Shown: piece by piece, positions 1-12,700 of the stretch
Position numbering within the stretch: position 1 is the stretch's first letter
Layout: each line of letters starts with the position of its first letter
Assembly: GCA_026225945.1 (NCBI GenBank)
Contig: JAMJFZ010002594.1
Coordinates: 862,501-926,500 of the forward strand
Length of the DNA: 64,000 nt
Source of the DNA: Cricetomys ansorgei
Lineage: Eukaryota; Chordata; Mammalia; Rodentia; Nesomyidae
Direction of reading: 5' to 3'
Made by a program: the position numbers and the translations under genes
The notes under the pieces: generated by a model
Told to the model about the DNA's origin: nothing
What the model saw: only the letters and a program-made list of their open reading frames with translations
Databases searched by the model: none

Positions 1-207
1 CATGTTGGTACATGTCTGTAATCCCAGTGTTTGGGAAGTGGACATGGGAAGATTGCTTGTTTGGGCTACATAATAAAACCTAAATAAGTAAATAAATGAA
101 TGCATAGTGGGGCAAGTGAGACAGGGTGCGCAAGTGAGACGGGGTGCACATAGTGTGCACGCACACTCTCAAATAAATAAATAAATAAATAAATAAATAA
201 ATGTAAT

Positions 208-425
208 TTAAGAAGTGACTGGAGAGACTAAAAGAACACTGGCTTCCCATCCAGAGGACCCAGGTTCAATTCCTAACATCCTCATGGTGACTCACAACTG
301 CCTATTACTCCAGGCCTGGGGACCCAGCGCCCTCTTCAGGCCTCCATGGGCACTGCATGCACATGATGCAAAGACACACGCCTGCAAAACACCCGCACAC
401 ATAAAGAAATACAAAATTTAAAAAT
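208..425 (+). repeat. B2-family SINE
   Basis: The stretch has the rodent B2 layout: a tRNA-like head (ggagagactaaaagaacac, then gaggacccaggttcaattcc), a middle with gactcacaactgcc, and an A/T-rich tail after cacacataaagaaata. It follows a (TAAA)n run at about 168-203. It is diverged, so it is an old copy. Confidence 0.7.
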
Positions 426-621
426 AAAATGTGAAAACAAGCAGACAAACACAATGTGGGGAGCACACCAAGCACACCAGCTGCTGCCTGTGGGTCCCCG
501 GTTCAACCCCAGAGGTTTTCCCAAGAGGATGTCTGGCCAGGGGCTGGCAGGTAGAAGTGTTGGCCCGACTCTCTGAGATCCGGGCAGGGTTTTGGCCTCA
601 CGGTCTCCCTTCCTCCTGCAG

Positions 622-720
622 ATGGCCGACGCCATGGAGATGATGATCTTGAGCATCCTGGCACCGCAGCTGCACTGCGAGTGGCGACTCCCCAGCTGGC
701 AGGTGGCACTTCTGACTTCG
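622..720 (+). CDS. SVOP: SVOP coding exon a (TM1)
   Basis: 99 bp, 33 codons, phase 0/0. The acceptor is ttcctcctgcag and the donor gtaggc. It encodes [17 protein letters not shown] and continues to LLTS, the end of TM1 and the lumenal turn before TM2. The first codon is ATG but homologous proteins continue upstream, so it is not the start of translation. Confidence 0.95.
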
Positions 721-3700
721 GTAGGCAGCTCACAGATTCCCCTGGTGTCCTGTGGGAAGCCGCCCACCTCCTGTTGCCAGGGCTCTGAAGGAAAGAACCA
801 AGCTGTCCTAGTGTGCTCTCTATGGGCGTGATGAGCGCTGTGACTCAAAGCAACCTGGGGAGGAACGGGCTTACTTCACCCCACAGTCCCGCTGATTAGA
901 GTGTGCCACTGAGGGAAGTCAGCGCAGAAACTCAAGGAGGAGGACCTGGAGGCAGGAGCTGAAGCAGAGGCCGTGGGGGATCGCAGCTTACTGTCTTCCT
1001 CCTCATGACTTCCTCAGTTTACCTTCTTTTAGCACCCAGGATCACCTGGAGGTGATCACCCACAGTGAGCTGGGACATCCACATTAATCATCGATCCAGA
1101 AAACATACCAAAGGCCAATCTGGTGGGGGCAGTTTCTCAACTGAGGTTCCTTCTCCTGAAATGAGTGTAGCTTGTGTCAAGTTGGCATAACACTAGCCAG
1201 TACACCAGCTCTGGATGGAAATGCAGATGTCAGCCTCCCTTAGTCTCCCTTCGTCTGTGACATATCCCAGCAGATTAGCAGCCAGTTCTACCCAGCCAGG
1301 GTCTGGCTCCTTAGGGACCTCAGCAAATCTGGAACCCACCAGCGTGTGTCATGTACGCAGTACAAGCCTCACTTTGCCCAATCGCAGACAGGAGGTGCCA
1401 TCCTTCCTCCCAGGAGGGTCGTGTGAAAGCTAGAAGCATGGACCCTGACAGGCAGTGGACGTTCAGTAAGTGGGAAGAAGTGTTGCTCTCTGGAGCGAGG
1501 CTCTGGAGGCCAGTGCGGCAGAACCCTCAGTTTTTCCTCTGGGTTTTCAGAGGAGGGATGAAAGAGCCAGAAGAGAGGGCAGCAACTGTAAGCTTTGCCA
1601 GAGGCTTTTTGTGCTGTGCAGCCTTCCTTACAGTTACATGCTGCTTGGAATTCTGGGAACAGCTTGGGCGGAGGTATTTAAGAGAGAGTGTGTCTGTTGG
1701 AAAGAATAGTTGAGGTGGTATCAGGGAAGAGTGAGCACCAGAGTTAGTTGGGTGGTGATGGGAAGAGCGAGCTCCAGAAGCTGATGACTGGGAAAGGAGC
1801 AGAAACAAGGCTCAGATAAAGACAGACAGTTCTAGAGAATAAGAAAGAAGGCAGACGGTTGCTGGGAAGCCTCAGACACAGATAGAGCCAGCCAGAAGGG
1901 GCTGTGAAGGTTTCTCTCTCCTCTCCTCTCCTCTTCCTTCTTCCCCTCCCCTCTCTTCTCCTCTCCTCTCCTCTTCCCTCCTCCCCTGTCCTCTCCTCTT
2001 CCCTCCTCCCCTCTCCTCTCATTTTCCCTCCCCTCCCCTCCCCTCTCCTCTCCTTTCCTCTTCTCTCTTCCCTTCTCCTCCCCTCCTCTCCCTTCTCTTC
2101 CTTTCCCTTCCTTTTCCTTCCTAAACTTTTAGAGCTAAGGTGGAGTTAATAGGATCTTTCTCAGTAACTTCCAGGAGAGGAACAGGAGGAGGGTGGAGTT
2201 CTGTTAGGAGTCCAGTAACCAGTGAAAAAGTAACAGTTACAAAAGCTTCAAAGCTTAGATACAGAGTCTAGAAACAGCTGAAGTCTTTAAGAAAACAGTT
2301 ATACTCTTTAGCTTTTAATCCCCAAAGAAGTCTTTAAGAGCCCAGACCCAAACGGCAGAAAGCAAACAAAGACACTTAAAAAAAACCAAAAACCTTACAA
2401 GCAACAATGATCACAACAGCTAATGCCCCCTAGTGCTTACTGTGAAAGGGTGGGGGCCATGTTAGATAAGTGTACACCTGTCTTAGATACTAGGGAGCCA
2501 TGTTGGATACAGTGTACACCTGTCTTAGATACTCGGGAGCCATGTTGGATACAGTGTACACCTGTCTTAGATACTCGGGAGCCATGTTGGATACAGTGTA
2601 CATCTGTCTTAGATACTTGGGAGCCATGTTGGATACAGTGTACACCTGTCTTAGATACTTGGGAGCCATGTTGGATACAGTGTACACCTGTCTTAGATAC
2701 TCGGGAGCCATGTTGGATACAGTGTACACCTGTCTTAGATACTTGTCTCATTGCTGTCTCTGACCCCTGACACGAAGGAACTTAAGAGACACAGTGTTTA
2801 TTTTTGGTTTGAGGACACGGCCAGTCAAGGCCAGAAGGAAGAATGTGAGGCAGCTGGTCACATGGCATTCCCAGCAGGAAGCAGAGAGAGACGGTTGCTG
2901 GTACCCAGATCTCCTCCTTGCTGTTCAGCTGAGTTCATAGGATGATGTACATTTAGGATGGATCTTCCCACCTCGAAATCTCTGCACAGCCTCGCCACAG
3001 GCTTGTCTCCTAGGTGATTCTAGATCCTGTCAGGTTGTCGATCGACACTAACCACCAGCACTGTGCCTTTAACCTACACAGCTCTGTGCTCTAATGGTTA
3101 CTCACCATAGGAAATGAGCACAGATACGTTAAGCTGCCCCCTCCAGGTCACACAGCCCAGCTGTGGCCAAGAGCAGCCGCTAATTAGTGATGGATCCCGG
3201 AACAGTGTGTGGGTTTTATTATTACTGCAGTGTTAGGCGACCGTTTGGGGTGCTGTCTAAGGCAAAGTGCGGCTGATCTGAGCAAGAGGTCACAGCTTAG
3301 TGGAGCCAGGCACTCACTCCTACATTTTGTGGTTGAGGCACAGCCTTGAGTGAAAAATGGTGGGGGCTGAGTAAATGAGAGAGACCTCCCCTTCCCTGGC
3401 ACTCTCCCTGGGGAGTGGCGCTGTTTTTCTTGTTGCTCCCTTTCTTTAACCCTCTCTGTCCTGCAGAAGTGGATCTTCTGGTTCTGTGATTCCTCTTGTT
3501 TATTGTGGAGAAGGAAACCAGGGATGAGAGAAGTTAGTAAGAAGCTTTGCACAGAAAAAAAAGAAGGAAGAGAAGAAGAGGAAAGGGGAGGGAGGGAGGG
3601 GGAGGGGAGGTTATGATAGGGAAGCAATGCACAGCACTGCAAGCCTGGAAACTGTGACCAGAAAGTTGCAAGTTCAAGACCAGCCGGGGTTGTGTAGTCA

Positions 3701-6700
3701 GAGCCTGCAACAACAACAAAATAAGAAAGCCAGGCGTTATGACACACCTCTACCCTCAGCACTGGGGAGGCAGAGGCAGGTGGGACAGCCATGTTATAAA
3801 GAGAGGCCCTGTCTCAATCCTGGGTGCTATAACCACCATCCCTGCAATCCTGCAGTAAGATAGCTGGAGGAACCTCAGCCCCTGAGCCATTGTGCCCATC
3901 CCAGTCCAGGCTGTGTAACTTCGCAGCTGCGGGGGCCCAGTCATGTGACTTTCCTTTACTGAGCCTCGGTGTCCTCATCTGAGAAATGGGGGTAACAGTG
4001 GCATACTCCTCCCAGTGTGACTGTTGGGAGGACCTGTCTACAGGTGGGTGTGGTGGGCTCACATGTAATCCTAGCTCTCAGGAGGCGAGGCAGGAGGATT
4101 GAGAATTTGAGCCAGCCTGGACTACACAGACAGACCCTGTCACCGTATCTGCACAGTGGAAGGTTTATCTGCTCTGTAGCGCTCTGGAGGGTGATGTCAG
4201 AGTCTGGTTGCTGTTCCCTTTCTCTCGTGCCATCCTGCTAATAGAAACTGTCTCTCCATCCCCAGGTGGTCTTCATCGGCATGATGTCCAGTTCCACGCT
4301 CTGGGGAAACATCTCGGATCAGTACGGCAGGAAAACAGTAAGGCTCCTCTCACTCCTCTTACTGAACGCTCTGCGTTCGGCCATCACGGGGCCGCACAGC
4401 GCAGTCTCCGATACTTTAGCAGGGTGGGATGTGTCTGTGCCATCTGGTGGACCAGAGAAGGTGCGTCTGACAGCCCGGGTGATGCCCTTGATGCCAGCTT
4501 GTGTCCCTTACATGAGTCCAGAGCAGGTGAAATTCGCGGCTGGAATTCACACACCAGCGCCTGCCTCCCGAGTCCACGTCCTTCACCCTGAACTCGCTGC
4601 TGGCAGGCGGACCTGAGTTCTCCCCGAAGAAATCATCAGTTCGGTCCCAAATAGATGAGGCTGAGTGGCGGGCCGCCCAGAGCGTGTTCTGGCTCCGCTC
4701 CCAGGCCAGCTAAGTTCCACACCCAACGTGCCGACTTCTCTGCACACGGTGGCGTTTCCACCTGAAGTTAGAAGCAAGGAGCAGGCCTCCCCCAGGCTCC
4801 TCCCGGGCAGCCTGCCGGGGTGTCAGCCATCCAGGTTTTTGGTCCAGGTGGCAGGTTTCCGTATCTACGTGGGTGGGTGTGTTAGGGTTCAGCGGAACCC
4901 TTTGGTTCCTATGGCCCGGGGGTTTACACAAGGTGAGGTGGTGGAGGATGTGTCCCCACTCCCGCCGCTATGGACCAAGGCAAGCTCCAGTAAGTCGCTT
5001 TGCCTCTCTGGGCCTCAGTTTCCCTGCATGCAAAATAAAGGTGATGAAAGAAGCACAGGGTGACCTGGGGTGGGGGTCTGGGGAGTAGCTCGGTCCCGGG
5101 GAGTAGCTCAGTGGGCGGAGCACTTGCCCCACACCCAAGCCACATTCCATCTCAGCACTACATAAAGCTGGGCACAGGTGGCACATGCCTATAACCCCAG
5201 CACTCAGAAGGCAGCAGAGAATTCAACAGCTCAAGGTCACCCCTGGTACATAGTGAGGTCAAGGCTAGCCTAGGCTACATGAAACTATCTCCAAATGCAT
5301 AGGTGCTTGCGGATGTGTGTCAGACCGTTCTACCTGTAACTACTACAGTTCAGAGTGTGGGTGGTGTAATCAGGCCACTCAGCCCGAGGCTCCTGTGTTG
5401 TCTTTTGTTGCTGTTTGCTTATTTTTTGTTTGTGAGATAGGGACTCAGTATGCATGCCAGATGGCCTCAGATTCACGGTTCTCATCCTCCAGTCTCCCAA
5501 GTTCTGGGACTATGGGTGTGCACCCCTGCACCTGGCATCATACCATCTTGAAAGGAGGTTCCAGGTAGACACTAGGACTCTGCCCCCGGGGAGTCCTGAG
5601 CGCTGTGACCTGTGAACATTGTCCTTGTAGCAGAGAGAGATCCAAGAATGAGTCCCAGGCTTTCTGGGCTACAGGCTGCAAACTGGTGAGCCGGCAGCAG
5701 ACACATGTTGTGTGCTCCAGGTTTTAGTCCTGGGGGTTGATCCCACGGTCTGCAGCGTGCTAACTGTGCATTCCAACCCTGAGTGACACCCGAACCCCGT
5801 GTCTTATTTATTCCTCACAGGGTTTTATGGGGTTTGCAATTGGTTGCCTCCATTTTTAAAACGTCATATTTTGCATAAAAATGTGGTTTATGGCTTCTCT
5901 TGAAACCTGGCTTAACTGTCATGGTGAACGCTGGCCAGAGCTGAATGGAAACCCACACAGTGAGACAGGCTCTCTCACGGACTGTCCCCACCTATCCCTG
6001 CGGACTTACATCTGCCTGAGGAGATCTGTTGGAGATAATGAGGAGCCGTGGAAGCCCTGGGGGAAGGCAGCGGCTCAGTCGAAGCACAGGTCTCCGTGTT
6101 GGAAGCCTTGGCTCTGCCACGTGCTGATTTGGGGCAAATCACTCCAGTGCTCTGCCCCAGTGTAGCAGAAACGAGAATATCCTCTTCCTGCAGGCGTGCT
6201 ACAGAGAACCCACATACTAGCGTGAGAGTCGTTTTTAAAATACAGATGAGAGTCCCATGAAGTCAGAGACTCCTCAACCCTCAGGCCCCTTCCTGCAATG
6301 CAGTGCCAAGCAGGCAGCAGATATTCAGTGCATACGTGCCACATGGATGGCAGGATGGAGGGATGGATGGTATATTCCAGTAGCCCTGTGGCTGAGGACA
6401 CAGGCGGTGCTCAATGTATGCACATTTAAGAAAGGGATTCACAGATTATATGTTGTTATGCTCGGCGCACAGCAAGTGTCTGCATGCATGGAATAAGTTA
6501 GTGAACGAATGATATCTGTCGATGTCTGGCATCCTTTAAATAACATTCATCCCGGATTTTGTTTCTCTGTCTCTAAGGGTATTTAATGCTTTCTAAAATT
6601 TGTATTGTTTGTCATGAGGTTCCTCGCCCGTTCTCAGCCCTAACGAACATCATGTCCCCTTTACTTAAAACACATTAAAAGAAAAAGTCACACTGTGTTA

Positions 6701-9700
6701 GTGAGCTTTCCTTTACTAACACCAGGACCTGAGATGGATCAGCTTATAAAAACGGAAGGTTTGTTTTGGCTCACAATTTTGGAGTTTTGAGTCCATGATT
6801 AGATTTGGCCCAAGTACATTCGTTCCGGGTTTCCTCCCCCTGTGAACCTGGAAAGCAGAAGGAGTGTCTAGGAAAAACCATAAGCATTCTTCTGCTGCGT
6901 GATGATCGGGATGTTGGAGACGATGTGAGATGCAGTGTCACGTGTCTCGTGCCCACCCTCTGGGCCCCGATCGGCACCGATGTAATCAGTGGACAACCAG
7001 GACCGACACAGTTTGTCTGACACCACACAGAGCACCCTGGCACCCCCTGGCTGTGCAGGTTGCTTGTAAAGTGAGAATATTGATAACGTTTTTTTTCTCT
7101 CTTTTTTGAGATTCAATTTTATACATATGGGTGTTTTACCTCCGTGTGTGGCTGAGTGCATGTGCATACAGTGCCCACGGAGGCCAAAGGAGGGTGTCGG
7201 ATCCCCTGGAACCCGAGTTACAGACAGTTGAGCGAGCTGCCCTGTGGGTGCTGGGAACGGAGCCCAGGTCCTCTGGAAGAGCAGCCAGCGCTCTAACCGC
7301 ACACCCAACCCTCCAGCCCCATTAGTAACTTTTTAATTAAAAAATGGCAACGCAAGATGTAGAACCCAGGGCAGCCGCTGTAGCCTGGACTGCACCCGCC
7401 CTCCATCCACCTCTAGATGCGCATGCGCAAGGCTCCCGTGACTCTGTCTCCTCCCTCGCAGGGGCTGAAGATCAGCGTGCTCTGGACCCTCTACTACGGC
7501 GTCCTCAGCGCGTTCGCTCCCATATACAGCTGGATCCTGGTGCTCCGCGGCCTGGTTGGCTTCGGGATCGGAGGCGTGCCCCAGTCGTAAGTAAATACTT
7601 AGATTTAAAAATACTCGGGGGAGAAGCGAACACACACGACTCCCCCATTTGTCACTAGTCACTAAAGAATACAGAACGGCGGCCGTGTGGGTAGCACCTA
7701 TACCGTGATCTGTGCTGTCAGCCATCTAGAGATGGTTCATAGCATACGGGGTGGATGGCCATCAAATACTACGTCATCTCATAGGAGGGCATTGAACAGC
7801 CTCGTGTAGTCCCAGTGCCCCGGAGACAGAGGGACAGCTGTGTGTCTTCATTGCCTTGGGGGTGTGGGGATGGCTACGCAGAGCGTCTGGATCCTGGCGC
7901 CGTGGCGGGACAGAGCAGCATCAGCATCATGCCCTTCAGACAGCAGCTCCAGCTCAACACAGCTTGTCACGCTTGTCCTCAAGGAACTCGAACAAAGTTC
8001 TTTCTCTGTTTTGCCTTTTCAAACAAACAAGCAAACACCTTTTTCTAATCTCCTTTAGGTTGCTCTGTGATCTTACAGACTCCTCACATGCTAGTCTAAG
8101 TCACTGAGATCTGCCAAAGCCTTTTCTATTTTGTAAAGATCTCACCCCACCAAAGGGCTCAGTGGAGCCAGTAAAGCCCCGGAAACATATGCCCCTCCCC
8201 CCAAATTAAGTGACAGGTGCCCCAGGCTCTGCAGCTAGTTAATGGCCAGACCGAGATTTAAAACGCCACTCGGACCTCCCCTCTTCCGTGCAGCTAGGTA
8301 GCTGCTTTGTCTGTGACGAGGACAGAGAAAACCGCCAGCGAAATTACAGAAGAAAAACGAAGCCCCCCCGCCCCGAGGACCCCGACTCCTCAGCACTGTC
8401 AGACGTAGCCATTTACATAAACCTAATTATGTCGTAATTAGACAGCTCTCTTATCTAATTATAAAGATGGCTCCCCTAAGTGCTCTATTGGGAAACACTT
8501 AGGTGACGATATTTTCAGGTAGTTAGGTAATATTAAAAGTCTCCATTCATTTAGAGTAACTTAACGCAGCCAGAATTCCTCGGAAAGTCAGAAGAGTGGC
8601 ATCTTGGGGTGGAGTTTTAAAGTCCACAGCTAGCACGCAGTGGTAACAGCTGGTCTGCTGTCGCGAGAACACAATACCTCAGGTGGGATGGGTTATAGAG
8701 AAAGGAGGTTTGACTCAACTCCAGGCTCAAGGCCAGGGCTGCGTCTGGCAGCGGCCGCCTCGCCGGCCACCCCTGAGCTGGCTCAGACACAGCCTGGCAA
8801 AGTCGGGAGGCGCACGCTCGTCCTCAGGTCTCCTCACCACACCACCGAGGTTCACGGTGAATGTGGTGGCTCTCTTACAATCCCAGCTTTGGGGGCGGAG
8901 CCAAGGAGGATCCCGTGGTTTTGAGCCCAGTCTGGGCTATAGAGTTAGTTCCAGGTTAGTGAGTCCCTCCCCGAAAAGACACCAGGATTCAGTCTGGAGA
9001 CTGACCCTAATGATATGGTCTAACCTCATCACCTGAGTCCCCAATCCCAGACCAATGCAGGACAGGGACGCAGTGTCAGCATATGAAACCCTGGGCATGT
9101 GCGTCAGCCCCCCAAACCGCGCTGATGTGAAGACAAATCAGATCACCTGTGAGGAGCCCTCGTCCCTGCCTGTCACCCCTTCGTACCTCCTCCTTCCCCC
9201 AAACACACATTTATATTGGCGGTAAGAGCGCAACGCCCACACCTGAGTGCTTGCCCTCATGACAGCTATGCCGTGGGTCTCCAAGCAGTGCTCAGCCCAA
9301 CCCTGTCCCCTTCTGACTGGTTAGAAAACCCAGCTCCTGGGAGGTTTGGCCAAAGTCAGGTGTTGGTTCAGTGAAGGTGAGGGTTAGCTGCTGCTGGTCA
9401 TAAACAACTCAGGGTTTTAAGCCAATGATTACTGGGGAGGCAGAGGCAGGCGGATCTCTATGAGTTTGAGGCCAGCCTGGTTTACAGAGCAAATTTCAAC
9501 CAAGGCTACACAGAGAAACCCTATCTCAGGGGAAAAGGAAATGATTTAAGCCAGGTGGTGGTGGTGGTGGCGCACGCCTTTGATCCCAGCACTCAGGAGG
9601 CAGAGGCAGGTGGATCTCTGTGAGTCCGAGGCCAGCCTGGTCTACAGAGTGAGTTCCAGGACAGCCAGAGCTACAACAGAGAAACCCTGTCTCGGAAAAC

Positions 9701-12700
9701 AACAACATGACAACAGGCAATTTACATAACTGTTCTGCCTGTGGGCAGTTAGGGGGTCCTGCGGTGTCAGTGGCTTGCTCACGGTTTCAGTCGACAGGTG
9801 GGTCAGACGATCTGATGAACCTAGAAGGCTCTGGCTTCACCCAGGCACAACCACCTGGGGTCCCAGGCTCAAACTCCAGCATCAAAGGAAATCAAGAGTC
9901 TTTTTAAAGACTTTTGCGTATAAGTACTTTACCTCTGTGCGTGAGTGCGTGCGATACCTGCAGAAGTCAGAAGGGGGCATCTGAGCCCCTAGAACTGGAG
10001 TTGCAGGCGATTGTGGACCACCATGTGGATGCCGGGACCCTAATTCCGGTCATTCCTTTGAGTTCGTCATCATTGGGCAATCTCCAGCCCCAAGATTTCG
10101 ATTCTAATTTTTAAGTGAGTTAAACAGCTCTTTGCCTTCATCGTTACAAGTGACATTTTAGGTTACAAACTGTGAAAGAAAAAAAGAACAAAAATCTCAC
10201 TAAAGCTGCAAGTGTCCTTTCACGAGGAAAAGCAAAAAACAAGGGTTACAGTGAAGGGCAATAGCTCCTTATGTCCAGTAGGGGGCGCTGTGCATATCCA
10301 CAGAGCATCATGCAAACGCAATAACTCAGGTCCACCTTCCGGGTGATTCGTGCACAGCTGTGCTTCTGGAGGTCAGAGCATCCCCCTCCCCCGCTCTAGG
10401 AGTCAGAGCTCTCCTTCTACCATGTGGAGTTACAGGGCTGGGATCAGGTCACTGGGCTTGGCAGTGGGTACCCTTATCCACTGATCCATCCATCGCACCA
10501 GCCCCAGGAGAGCTCTCTCTTATACCAGGATGTAATTAACAGATGCAAAAGGAAAGACAAATTAAAAATAGCTCTCGTCACCAACGCAGTGGGGGTCAGT
10601 TCAGGTAGAAATAGCCAGGGCCTGCTACAGCCGGTCGGTAGGGAGTCTGCGGGGAACAAAATATTGGCAGACCTGAACATTTCCTGACAAACCGCTGTCC
10701 AGTCACATGTGTAAAGATGGTAGCTTAGGCTGTGAGTATGTGTGTGGGGTGGGGGTGTGCGCACACCTTTAATCCCAGTGCTCAGGAGGCAGAGGCAGGC
10801 GAATCTCTGTGAGTTCGAGGCCAGCCTGATTACAGAGCCGGTACCAGGACAGCCAGGGCTACACAGAGAAACCCCGTCTCAGAAGAAAAAAAAAATAGTT
10901 TAGAGTATAGAAATCTGTCAGAAATCCACCAACTCCCCCTACCTACGAAGGCTAACACACCGGCGAGGGGGCAGACTCCCATCGGACGTCCAGGGATGCA
11001 CAGAGAGACATCAGGGACCCTCAGGACTACAAGTTGCATAGGACACAGAGACTTCCCCAGACTCCATGGCTCGGGCGGACCTCGGTGGGGGGGAGCGTGA
11101 TGGAACCCGAGGACCATGTGGGGAGCTGGCTAAAAAAACAATGCAGAATCTGCTTCTATAGGCTAAGAGATGCTCACACTTGCAGAACGCAGGAAGATGG
11201 TGAGTTTCGAGGCAGCCTGAGCCACAGTAAGAGCCTGCTGATTCTCCGACTCTGGCAGTGGTCCCAGGAAATTTTGACGCAGGAATCCACGGACCGTTAC
11301 TGGAGGATGTTGCCTCCAAAATTCAGACCCTTCGCTCCCTCTCAGCCCCTGTCTCTTTGCTTGCCTAGGGTGACCCTGTACGCCGAGTTCCTCCCCATGA
11401 AGTCTAGAGCCAAGTGCATTTTGCTGATCGAGGTAAGGAGGGGTAGACTGGGTCTCCAGGGAATACTAGCTGACTGGCAAGTGGTCCTCAGATGTGTGGA
11501 GCCACGGGCGGCAAAGGGGAGTTTAAGAAAAACACAACAGACTCAACAGACAAACGTGCACAGGAGTCTGCAGGGTAAAGGCTCTTTCCGCCTCTTCTCC
11601 CTCCGCCTTCTAGCTACCCCTCCGCCCACAGACTTGCCGCAGCCAATCGCGTAGAGCGTAGAGCGGCCCACCCTCAGCTGTCACAGGCACAGATTGTATA
11701 AATGCGGAATCTGTGTGTCTATTTTGAGACAGCTTTTCACGATGTAACCTGGAACCTGACGTGTGGCTCTGGCCTTGGACTCGTAGCAATCCTCCTGCCT
11801 CCCTAATGTCAGGATTGCAGGCATCCACCACCATCCCAGCTAGTTGCTTCAATCACAGACTACGCCTGGGTCAGCTGGTCTCGAACTCTGGCTAACCCTG
11901 GTCACATTCGGTCTTCCCTTAGGATCCTTCCAGGTTTCCAAGATTCAGCAGCTAAAGCTGAGGGTGGTAGCTCACACCTGTCATCTCTGAACTCAGTGCG
12001 CAGAGGCAGGAGGATCATTGCAAGTTCCAGGCCAGCCTGGTGTACATAGCAAGACGCTTACTCAAAAAAGAAAAGTGTTAATTTCATTCCTGGTTGAGTA
12101 GCGTGACTAGTGTCCAGATGTGTAGCCACATGCAGACAACATGGACGCCATCAAGTGTTCACCGGTGGATACATGCATAAGGAAGATGTGGTATATCCAT
12201 ATCCAGTGGAATAGTATCAAGCCTTAAAAAAGGGGGGAAATTAGCTGGACGGTGGTGGCGCACGCCCTTAATCCTGCACTCGGGAGGCAGAGGCAGGTGG
12301 ATCTCTGTGAGTTCTAGGCCAGCCTGGTCTACAGAGTGAGTTCCAGGACAGACGGAGCTACAACAGAGAAATGCCATCTGCGTGGGGGTGGGGTGGGGGT
12401 TGTGATACGAGCTGCGTGGGTGAGCCACCAGGACACTGTGCTCGGTGGTGAAAATGTCACGTGATGCTGCTACATGGGTGGATGGGTTAGTCAAGCTCAT
12501 AATGGCAGGACAGGCATCCTTGAACACGCCTGTAATCCCAGCACTTGGGAGGCTGAGGCAGAAAGATCTCAGGTTCGAAGCCTGGGCTATGAGGAGCGTG
12601 TGAGGCCCAGCCTGGGCTATATAGCCAGACATTGTCTCAAAAACCTTTAAAAAAAATAAAATGACAACGAGAAAAACAAAAACAGAGATTCCCAGGGACG

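Larger units (their letters stand above)
721..4265 (+). other. SVOP intron: repeats only
   Basis: No exon is seen. Contents: an interspersed repeat at about 870-1205, a diverged LTR-like repeat on the minus strand at about 1600-2365 interrupted by a polypyrimidine tract, the 42-bp minisatellite at about 2459-2745, a GA-rich stretch at 3549-3612, and B1-type SINE fragments at about 3618-3830 and 4035-4145. Confidence 0.7.
4338..7461 (+). other. SVOP intron: SINEs and MaLR-like repeat
   Basis: No exon is seen. An ID/B4-type SINE lies at about 5085-5290, a SINE-like antisense fragment at about 5415-5550, a MaLR-like fragment at about 6690-6960, and an antisense B2 at 7105-7322. Confidence 0.6.
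7587..11368 (+). other. SVOP intron: SINE-rich
   Basis: No exon is seen. B1-type SINEs lie at about 8855-8960, 9433-9535, 9551-9706 and 10755-10893; an antisense B2 lies at about 9903-10092. The stretch 7600-8600 shows nothing I can name. Confidence 0.6.

Noticed and set aside
2423..2770. 115- and 104-codon frames on the two strands
   Set aside because: Artefacts of the 42-bp minisatellite.
3184..3792. 202-codon minus-strand frame
   Set aside because: It spans SINE fragments and a GA-rich tract in an SVOP intron; no splice or homology support.
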